64,000 bases of DNA from Candidatus Aramenus sulfurataquae (GTDB lineage: Archaea > Thermoproteota > Thermoprotei_A > Sulfolobales > Sulfolobaceae): positions 124,001 through 188,000 of the forward strand of contig ASRH01000002.1 of assembly GCA_000565255.1 (NCBI GenBank). The letters run 5' to 3'. Positions 57,556-64,000 of this stretch are shown one piece after another; position 1 is the first letter of the stretch, and every line of letters starts with the position of its first letter. The notes under the pieces are model-generated. The model did not search any database. It was not told where the DNA came from and was given only the letters and a program-made list of their open reading frames with translations. Both the position numbers and the translations under genes were made by a program.

Positions 57556-59096
57556 GATGGGAGCTGGTTCACAGGGCCTCAGTGTACATAGCTGAGGAAA
57601 TGGGAGCTTCGCTAAAGAGGTCAGCGTTCTCCCCAAACATTAGGGAGAGGATGGACCACAGCTGCGCAATAGTAGACGAGGAGGGTAGGATAGTCGCGCA
57701 AGCGGAGCACATACCGGTGCATTTAGGCTCGTTTAAGGTGGGGGTACAGAACGTCCTTTCCTATCTGCAGAGGGAGGGTGTGGAATTAGAGGACGGGGAC
57801 ATGGTGGTTTTTAACGACCCTTACATCTCTGGGACCCACTTAAACGACGTGGGCCTCCTGGCTCCCATCTTTTACCAGGGGAAGTTAGTAGGGTATGTGG
57901 TTAACAAGGCCCACCACGTCGACGTCGGCGGACCCATGCCAGGTAGCCTCAATCCCTTCGCCAGGACAATCTACGAGGAGGGCGTCGTTATCCCACCAAC
58001 CAAGCTGGTAAAGAGAGGGGAGGTTAACAGGGAAGTAATCTCGTTCGTTAGGGAGAACTTCAAGGTCCCAGACTTCTCGATTGGTGACCTAAACGCTCAG
58101 ATAGCGTCTAACAAGGTCGGGATAGCCAGGGTTAGGGAACTCTTCTCGAAATACGAAAACGTGAAGGAAAGCTGGGAGGCCTCGATAAGCTACGGCAGGG
58201 AGATGGCGTTGTCGAGGATAAGGGAATGGAGGAAGGGGAGGTTTGAAGCTGAGGACGTCCTAGAGTGGGGCCAAGGCTTCCTGAGGGTGAGGCTTAGCCT
58301 AGAGGTGAGGGAGGACGGAGTGGTAGCGGACTTCACTGGTACAGACAAGCAAGTGGAGGGACCATTAAACGCTGTCCTTGGCGTCACTTACTCCGCAGTT
58401 TCCTTTGCAGTTAGGTCAATGATAGGAGAGGTCCCCACGAACGATGGCTTCTACTCTGTCATAAAGGTGGTGGCGGAGGACGGTAGTCTCCTAAACCCGA
58501 AGAAGCCTTCTGCAGTGGGAGGGGGAAACGTCGAGACCTCCCAGAGGGTAGCCGACGTTACTTTCCTAGCCCTATCAAAGGCGCTCCCAGGGAAAGTGCC
58601 CGCAGCCAGTTCCGGTACCATGATGAACGTCATGCTCGGCGGAATGTGGAAAGGGAGGTTCTGGTCGTACTACGAGACAATAGGAGGTGGTAGTGGGGCT
58701 AGGCCTTTTAAGGACGGAGTCTCAGCTGTGCAGAACAACATGACAAACACGTTAAACACTCCAATAGAAGTTGCAGAGAAGTACTACCCACTGCTCTTCA
58801 CCTCCTATGGTATAAGGGAAGGAAGTGGAGGTAAGGGAAAATACAGGGGAGGGGACGGAATAGTGAGGAGCTTCAAGGTATTAGAGAGGGCAACCATGTC
58901 CTTGATTGCTGACAGATTTGTTAAGGGACCTTGGGGCCTAGAAGGAGGAGAACTAGGAAAGCAAGGAAGGGCTGTCGTAAAGAGGAAGGATAAGGTAGAA
59001 GAGATGCCAAGCAAGTTCACGGTAACCTTGGAACCAGGGGACGAGGTAGTCTTGGAATCGCCAGGAGGAGGCGGGTTCGGTAAGCCTTGTTCCTAA
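57552..59096 (+). CDS. hyuB: Hydantoinase/oxoprolinase-type subunit B (HyuB family)
   Basis: The 514-residue partner of HyuA has the metal-binding or substrate blocks [35 protein letters not shown] and [15 protein letters not shown], and the glycine-rich [12 protein letters not shown], all typical of HyuB. ATG 57552 overlaps the hyuA stop as ATGA and is preferred to GTG 57543. The C-terminus [10 protein letters not shown] is normal. Together with HyuA it forms an ATP-dependent cyclic-imide or oxoproline hydrolase, or a carboxylase-like enzyme. Confidence 0.9.
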   Translation: MRWELVHRASVYIAEEMGASLKRSAFSPNIRERMDHSCAIVDEEGRIVAQAEHIPVHLGSFKVGVQNVLSYLQREGVELEDGDMVVFNDPYISGTHLNDVGLLAPIFYQGKLVGYVVNKAHHVDVGGPMPGSLNPFARTIYEEGVVIPPTKLVKRGEVNREVISFVRENFKVPDFSIGDLNAQIASNKVGIARVRELFSKYENVKESWEASISYGREMALSRIREWRKGRFEAEDVLEWGQGFLRVRLSLEVREDGVVADFTGTDKQVEGPLNAVLGVTYSAVSFAVRSMIGEVPTNDGFYSVIKVVAEDGSLLNPKKPSAVGGGNVETSQRVADVTFLALSKALPGKVPAASSGTMMNVMLGGMWKGRFWSYYETIGGGSGARPFKDGVSAVQNNMTNTLNTPIEVAEKYYPLLFTSYGIREGSGGKGKYRGGDGIVRSFKVLERATMSLIADRFVKGPWGLEGGELGKQGRAVVKRKDKVEEMPSKFTVTLEPGDEVVLESPGGGGFGKPCS

Positions 59097-59167
59097 GCGG
59101 GAACTACAAGTGAAACTGAGTGTTCCACGTTGTATCCTTAAATATCTGGAACACGTTATTTTCGCAT

Positions 59168-60778
59168 ATGGTAACAAAACTAAAAGTAACATCAGCCCTC
59201 CTTTTAGCCTTGTTTGGGCTATCGCTAGTAGGAGTAATGGCTCAGGGGTTTTCCCACCAAGTATCGTACACAATTTACTATTCAAGATATGATTCAATAT
59301 ACAGGACTTTTTCCATGTCAGGGCCAATAAAGGGTCCAGGAATGACGCAGAACCACACCATGCAGAACTACACCGTCTACATGGTCTCATCTGAGAACTT
59401 CAGCTCAACCGACTACCAAGGTAACGTCATAAAGATGGAAGAGAACTTCACTACTTACGTTTTAGATCAAGGGAGCCTCAAGCAAGTGACGCTGAACTAC
59501 ACGGTAGAGGTCAAGGACGGGATGTTCATAACGGTGTCATCTTCTCCCCAGCTTATTAGAGTACTAGTGTACTCCGACGGTAGAACCCAAGAGGCCTGGG
59601 CTGGCTTTCTGTCCACTGCAAGTACAGTCCAGGGATACACCTACATTAACGACACCGGTACAGTGATCCTGCAGTATGCCAACGGCACGTCCATTTACAA
59701 CGTAACCGTCAAGGTCTCATACAACAGCATCGTGAAAGGCTCCGAGACTGTAGACCTAGTTCAGATGAACGTAGCCAATGTTCACACTCACGTTAAGACG
59801 TCAGTTGTAGTCACTAACGTACCGAGGAAGTACGAGTTCTACAACTTCTTGACCGAGATAAACGGCACAAACGTGAGCTCCCTAGGTAAGTACAACGTAA
59901 CCCTGGCCAGGTTTAACGGCACGCTTTTGCCTGCGATAGTTTGGAATACCTCAGCTCATTTTGAAACGAGTAGTCTCGTTAACTTCAATGGGCGGAACTT
60001 CGGGATTTCCAACTCCGGAAACGTGAACAACTTTATGATAGCGTTCTATGGCGTTAACGGTACGCTAGTTGCCGCAGTGAGGGAGGACAACTTCTTCTCC
60101 CAGAAGGAGGTGAACAACGGACTGTCGAACTCCTTCGGTGGCATGAAGGGTGTAAGCGATATCGCCTACTCCTCCATAATGATAATAAAGGTCAACGGTA
60201 ACGTGGCTGAGAGGCCCTTGAGCGTTGGAGTAGTTAACGTAAATGGGAACAAAGTAGTTGTAGTTATGACAGACCACCACAACGTGGAAACTACTGCCAA
60301 CGTGAGCTTCACTCACGAAGTGTTCGTAAACACGCCTGGAGTTCTCGTAAAGGTATACGTAAACTCCACTGGAGCTTTCGTAGTAGTCTTCAAAAACAAC
60401 GAGACCGGCGTAGTGAAGCAAGTTAAGCCCATCAACGTGACCAATACGACCGTGTCCTATGAAGGTACCAATTACGTGGCACAGAAGGTCGAAGTAAACG
60501 CTACTGGTTACGTGTTGTTTAACGTTACTCCGATAATGAAGACGTCACACATCATCGTAGTAGAGGTAGAGAACGGTAATCTTGTTGCCTTAAATAGTAG
60601 CAACTACTTTATCGTAAACAATACAGTCGAGGTATTCACAGACCCTGTTCAGACGTACTACGTACTGTACTCTCCTCAGTCTTCCTCCACGTCAGCTACA
60701 ACTACCATGTACGCAATGATAGGAATCATAGTGGTAATTATAGCGGTCCTAGCTGTAGTCTTAATGAGAAGAAAGTGA
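59168..60778 (+). CDS. Secreted, N-glycan-rich surface protein with C-terminal membrane anchor
   Basis: The 536-residue protein has a signal peptide (TSALLLALFGLSLVGVMAQG), a long beta-strand-rich extracellular region, and a C-terminal hydrophobic helix followed by RRK. More than twenty N-x-S/T sequons are scattered through it (NHTMQNYT, NGTNVS, NVTNTT and others), consistent with heavy N-glycosylation of Sulfolobales surface proteins. No enzymatic motif is seen. An S-layer-associated role is inference. ATG 59168 lies about 27 bp from TTAAATATC and is preferred to upstream ATG 59120. Confidence 0.75.
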   Translation: MVTKLKVTSALLLALFGLSLVGVMAQGFSHQVSYTIYYSRYDSIYRTFSMSGPIKGPGMTQNHTMQNYTVYMVSSENFSSTDYQGNVIKMEENFTTYVLDQGSLKQVTLNYTVEVKDGMFITVSSSPQLIRVLVYSDGRTQEAWAGFLSTASTVQGYTYINDTGTVILQYANGTSIYNVTVKVSYNSIVKGSETVDLVQMNVANVHTHVKTSVVVTNVPRKYEFYNFLTEINGTNVSSLGKYNVTLARFNGTLLPAIVWNTSAHFETSSLVNFNGRNFGISNSGNVNNFMIAFYGVNGTLVAAVREDNFFSQKEVNNGLSNSFGGMKGVSDIAYSSIMIIKVNGNVAERPLSVGVVNVNGNKVVVVMTDHHNVETTANVSFTHEVFVNTPGVLVKVYVNSTGAFVVVFKNNETGVVKQVKPINVTNTTVSYEGTNYVAQKVEVNATGYVLFNVTPIMKTSHIIVVEVENGNLVALNSSNYFIVNNTVEVFTDPVQTYYVLYSPQSSSTSATTTMYAMIGIIVVIIAVLAVVLMRRK

Positions 60779-60786
60779 AATCTTTT

Positions 60787-62490
60787 TTACCTCTTCATGA
60801 AGTTCTCGTATATCTTAAGCTGTTCTTGCGTCACAGAGGGCTTTACCCTGGAGAGCACTTTCATAAAGTCGTCTATTGTGACCCTTGTCCTGAGGATTCC
60901 GGTCTCGACGGACTCCCTTAGTAGATCTCTCCTCACCTCCTCCACCACAAGCTTTAGATCAGAGGGAGTGTAGAACTGGGTTACCCTAGCTAGTTCCATT
61001 AGCGTCTCGTCGTCAACTTCCAGGCCCTTGATCAGTACTTTGAGCACCTTAAACCTTCCCTCCTCGTTAGGAGGAGGGACGTAGATAACCCTGTCGAATC
61101 TCCCTGGTCTCAGGATGGCAGGGTCTAGGTCCCAAGGCCTATTTGTAGCTCCAACTACTATGATGTCGCTGAAGTCCCTGAGTCCGTCCATCTCGGTGAG
61201 GAGTTGCGTAAGCGCGTTCCTCCACTCGTTAAAGCTCCTGGCCCTAGCTATCATGTCCACTTCGTCGATGAAAACTATAGCAGGAGCGTTGTCCTTAGCT
61301 ACGTTGAACTTTTCTGAGATTATTTCCGGCGCCTTAAGTGGCCCTGCTGAGGACACTTCTTCCCCGGAGATTACTATGAAAGACGCGTTCACCTCGTTTG
61401 CCAAGGCCTTCGCTATGCTTGTCTTTCCAGTGCCTGGGGGACCGTAAAGAAGAACGCCCTTCACTGGCCTTATACCTAGCCTCTCGGCGAACTCCCTGTT
61501 CTTCAAGGGTAGCTCTATGGACTCCCTTATTACCTTCTTCACCTCCTCAAGGTCCCCTAGGTCGTCCCACCTCACGTTCGGGACGCCGTAGTAGTCGACC
61601 TTGATCTTTGTCCTCGAGTACTTCCTGGCTATGGTCTCGAACTTCACCAAGGTAGATATCGACACTGAGGGCTTGTAAACCTCGAGGTATTTGAGAAAGT
61701 CCTCCGTTTTGGGGGAACTAATTTCTGAGAGGACTCTCTCTGCCACCAGCTTTATGTCTGCAGGGGAGTACCTGTTGCTCTTCTTAGCTAGCAGGGGGTA
61801 GTCTATTCCTTCAAGCTTGACGTATCCCCTCCATATCTCTTCCCTTTCCTTTTCGTCTGGCAGAGGGACGAACAGCACTTCGTCGAACCTGCCTGGCCTC
61901 AGGAAGGCCTCGTCGATTTCCTGCGGTATGTTGGTTGCGCCTATGACCAAGAGCTTCAGCGACTTGTCGTGGAACTCCTGCAATTTGGTGAGTAATATGT
62001 TCACCAGCCTATGGGTTACCTCGTGTATCTCCCCTTCCCTGCTCATGGCGAACCCATCTAGCTCGTCTATGAAGAGCACTGCTGGCGCGTTGTTTTCGAC
62101 CTCGCTGAGGAAGGAGTGGAGCAAGTACTCGCTCTCTCCATACCACTTGCTTAACACATCGTTGGCCTTGAGCTCAAAAAAGTTCCACCCCATCTTGTTT
62201 GCTAAGGCCTTGGCTATCATGGTCTTCCCAGTTCCGGGGGGACCAAATAGGATGACCCCGTAAGTCCTCCCCTTGTTCACTTCCTCTGCTATCTTCTCTA
62301 GCCTCTCCTTTACCTCTCTTCTGTCAAAAACGTCATCCCACCTCACAGCGGGGATGTAAGCTGTCTTCCTCACCTTCTTCCTAGAGTAGACATTTGCCCT
62401 TATCATCATAAGGTAAAAGATTAGGGGTACAATGAAGAAGAGTACGTAAACTACGTCAGTGGCTATATTTATAATTTCCGAGAAGTTCAC
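60787..62490 (-). CDS. Membrane-anchored double AAA ATPase
   Basis: One N-terminal membrane helix (about residues 10-30) replaces the N-domain of CDC48. It is followed by two AAA domains. D1 has Walker A FGPPGTGKT, Walker B FIDELDG, pore loop KWYGESE and RPGRFDE. D2 has YGPPGTGKT, FIDEVDM and RPGRFDR, but its pore loop is SSAGPLKAPE without the aromatic VGESE. This fits the membrane-bound AAA proteins known from Sulfolobus. A role in membrane-protein quality control is plausible. GTG 62490 is preferred to TTG 62505 because the minus-strand TATA ATTTTTAAAT is 26 bp away. Confidence 0.85.
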   Translation of the reverse strand: MNFSEIINIATDVVYVLFFIVPLIFYLMMIRANVYSRKKVRKTAYIPAVRWDDVFDRREVKERLEKIAEEVNKGRTYGVILFGPPGTGKTMIAKALANKMGWNFFELKANDVLSKWYGESEYLLHSFLSEVENNAPAVLFIDELDGFAMSREGEIHEVTHRLVNILLTKLQEFHDKSLKLLVIGATNIPQEIDEAFLRPGRFDEVLFVPLPDEKEREEIWRGYVKLEGIDYPLLAKKSNRYSPADIKLVAERVLSEISSPKTEDFLKYLEVYKPSVSISTLVKFETIARKYSRTKIKVDYYGVPNVRWDDLGDLEEVKKVIRESIELPLKNREFAERLGIRPVKGVLLYGPPGTGKTSIAKALANEVNASFIVISGEEVSSAGPLKAPEIISEKFNVAKDNAPAIVFIDEVDMIARARSFNEWRNALTQLLTEMDGLRDFSDIIVVGATNRPWDLDPAILRPGRFDRVIYVPPPNEEGRFKVLKVLIKGLEVDDETLMELARVTQFYTPSDLKLVVEEVRRDLLRESVETGILRTRVTIDDFMKVLSRVKPSVTQEQLKIYENFMKR

Positions 62491-62519
62491 AAGAAAACAT
62501 AGCAAAGAAAATTTAAAAA

Positions 62520-64000
62520 TTACGTGTAAGGAGGTATGACCTCTCCTTCAGTGGGATCCTTGCTGTAGTCGATGTACACGTTCTTTACCTTTACGTACTC
62601 CTCTACGCCGTACTTGGAGTTCTCTCCCGCCTGTCCTGATAGCCTGAATCCTGTGTGGTACCCTTGTGTTGCCTCTGGACCTGGCATGTTGATGTAGAGC
62701 TCCCCGAACTTAATCTCTCTGGCAGCCTTCATGGCCAACGACACGTCCCTTGTGAACAAGTATGAGGCCAGCCCGTAGTCTGAGTCGTTCGCTAGCCTTA
62801 TGACTTCGTCGAAGTCGTCAGAGACCTTCATTGCCCCGATAACGGGGCCGAAAATCTCCTCCCTGAAGATCTCCATGTCCTGCGTCACGTTGGTGAGTAT
62901 TGTGGGCATGTAGAAGAACCCCTTGGAGTACCTGTCTGGGAGCTCTGGCTTTTTGCCTCCATATAGTATCTGTGCCCCCCGTGTCACAGCCCTCTCTACG
63001 AAGCCTGATACCTTGTTCCATTGCTGGCTGTTTATTAATGGCCCCATGTCGCTGGACCTAGGTTCACCTATCTTCAGTTGCTTCGTCTTCTCTATGAAGA
63101 GCTTTAGGAACTTGTCGTACACGTCCTCGTGGACGTAGAGCCTCTCCGCAGCTATGCAGGACTGCCCGGCGTTCCAGTACTTGGCCCACATTAGCACCTT
63201 GGCGGCTAGCTCAAGGTCTGCGTCCTTCCAGACTATGAACGGTGCCTTTCCTCCCAGTTCTAGGATCAACTTCGCCATTATGGAAGAGGCGGACTTCATT
63301 ACTTGCATTCCTGTCTTAGACTCGCCAGTTAAGGTTATTACTGCCACCTTCTTGTGGGAGGTCAAGTAGTCCCCTATAACGCTTCCCTTACCAGTGATTA
63401 GGTTAACTGTGCCAGACGGGAAGCCGGCTTGCCTTACCTTTTCCACTATCCAACCGGCTACAAATGGGGTGTCCGATGACGGCTTGAGCACAACAGTGTT
63501 TCCAGTTATTAAAGCTGGGCCTATTTTCCTCGCAATCATTGCAGCCGGAAAGTTCCAGGGGGTTATGGCCAAAACTACGCCGTAGGGAACCTTGTACTGG
63601 AAGATTACTCTCTCGGGCTTTGTTCCCTCAACTACGTCTCCCGTTATCTTCCTGGCGAACTCGGCGTAATACTGGAGTTGGTCTATTACCCCGTCCACCT
63701 CTTGCACTGCCTCTCTTCTCGGTTTCCCTACTTCGTCCATTAGGAGTTCTTCCAGCTCCTTCCTGCTCTCCCTTATGAGGTCTATTAGCTTGTACAAGTA
63801 CTTGCTCCTCTCCACTGAAGTTAACTTCTCCCACTTCTTTTGTGCCTCGTATGCGGCATCTATCGCCCTGTCCGCATCTTCTCTGGACGCTGAGGCGAAC
63901 TTACCGTAGAGCTCTCCAGTGCTCGGATTGTATTTATTGAGATACTCGTCGGAGGAGGGCTTTACCCACTCTCCGTTTATAAAAAGGTTTTGAACTCTAT
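62520..64000 (-). CDS. NAD(P)-dependent aldehyde dehydrogenase (5' end outside window)
   Basis: The frame is open from the right edge (AGA at 63998) through the N-terminus VQNLFINGEWVKPSSDEYLN and continues to TAA at 62520, giving at least 493 residues. The catalytic Glu is in LELGGKAPF and the Cys in AGQSCIAAERLY. The NAD(P) motif is WNFPAAMIARKIGPAL. The start codon lies just beyond 64000. The group includes succinate-semialdehyde and related dehydrogenases. In an organism using the 3HP/4HB cycle a semialdehyde substrate is reasonable, but not provable from sequence. Confidence 0.9.
   Translation of the reverse strand, partial: RVQNLFINGEWVKPSSDEYLNKYNPSTGELYGKFASASREDADRAIDAAYEAQKKWEKLTSVERSKYLYKLIDLIRESRKELEELLMDEVGKPRREAVQEVDGVIDQLQYYAEFARKITGDVVEGTKPERVIFQYKVPYGVVLAITPWNFPAAMIARKIGPALITGNTVVLKPSSDTPFVAGWIVEKVRQAGFPSGTVNLITGKGSVIGDYLTSHKKVAVITLTGESKTGMQVMKSASSIMAKLILELGGKAPFIVWKDADLELAAKVLMWAKYWNAGQSCIAAERLYVHEDVYDKFLKLFIEKTKQLKIGEPRSSDMGPLINSQQWNKVSGFVERAVTRGAQILYGGKKPELPDRYSKGFFYMPTILTNVTQDMEIFREEIFGPVIGAMKVSDDFDEVIRLANDSDYGLASYLFTRDVSLAMKAAREIKFGELYINMPGPEATQGYHTGFRLSGQAGENSKYGVEEYVKVKNVYIDYSKDPTEGEVIPPYT

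Noticed and set aside
1-64000. CRISPR array or cas genes
   Set aside because: No direct repeats with regular spacers were seen and no Cas protein motif occurs in any frame. The HEPN protein and Ski2 helicase alone do not make a defence island.

Overview
The window looks like chromosome of a thermoacidophilic crenarchaeon of the order Sulfolobales. A Metallosphaera- or Acidianus-like lineage is my inference. The evidence is a set of Sulfolobales-type genes: a succinate dehydrogenase with a CCG-domain subunit, the fused biotin carboxylase / BCCP / carboxyltransferase cluster of the 3-hydroxypropionate/4-hydroxybutyrate cycle, an archaeal geranylgeranyl reductase, a hexaprenyl diphosphate synthase for quinone side chains, an MTAP-II-type phosphorylase with a CxC tail, Hel308, aRF1, a membrane-bound double-AAA ATPase and a P3A-type proton ATPase. 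Genes are packed tightly. Many have GTG or TTG starts, and many start about 25 bp downstream of a TATA box, as expected for leaderless archaeal transcripts.

Layout. 1-3.1 kb: succinate dehydrogenase operon (sdhA-B-C, minus strand, running off the left edge). 3.1-11 kb: HAD phosphatase, DUF2070 membrane protein, geranylgeranyl reductase, metallophosphoesterase, Ntn-type asparaginase, and a plus-strand set of membrane protein, second GGR-like flavoprotein and Lrp regulator. 11-16.1 kb: RimK-type ATP-grasp ligase, HexPS, an unknown protein and MTAP, then a divergent purine phosphoribosyltransferase and the gene for peptide release factor aRF1. 16.2-17.8 kb: tRNA-Leu(GAG) followed by a scrap region with IS605-type remnants, a hairpin and an N-terminally truncated dCTP deaminase/dUTPase. 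17.8-31.6 kb: TPR protein, M28 peptidase-like protein, SRPBCC protein, P-type H+-ATPase, an Opp/Dpp-type ABC operon whose two ATPases have degenerate catalytic motifs, a DsrE-like gene broken by an amber codon, a Ski2-like helicase, a hotdog thioesterase and a NitT/TauT-type ABC pair.

31.7-35.5 kb: accC-accB-pccB, the biotin-dependent acetyl-/propionyl-CoA carboxylase. 35.5-43.4 kb: Hel308 with a small overlapping ORF, an RHH regulator with phosphate permease and PhoU-like protein, citrate synthase, DUF763, metallophosphoesterase and 1-Cys peroxiredoxin. 43.4-48.9 kb: DHH phosphoesterase, isochorismatase-like hydrolase, endonuclease V, protein tyrosine phosphatase, KaiC-like ATPase, LeuD/LeuC and a zinc ribbon. 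48.9-52.4 kb: a double-HTH regulator and an iron/cobalamin-type ABC importer whose promoter carries a perfect 19-bp palindrome resembling a DtxR/IdeR box. 52.4-59.1 kb: HEPN-motif protein, then an Asp/Glu-racemase-family protein, a small membrane protein, MFS transporter and HyuA/HyuB. 59.1-64 kb: a secreted N-glycan-rich protein, the membrane AAA ATPase, and an aldehyde dehydrogenase running off the right edge.

The most striking observation is the 5' end of the aRF1 gene. The only ATG near its start is followed by a UGA stop at codon 4 inside the heptamer CTTTGAC, the same heptamer used for +1 programmed frameshifting in bacterial prfB (RF2). The conserved aRF1 N-domain continues in the +1 frame with no ATG, GTG or TTG ahead of it. 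Either an archaeal release factor gene has a prfB-like autoregulatory frameshift, or one T is inserted here. Three other genes also have anomalous 5' ends (RimK-like ATP-grasp, NitT-type ATPase, DsrE-like), so sequence error or decay must be weighed against recoding.
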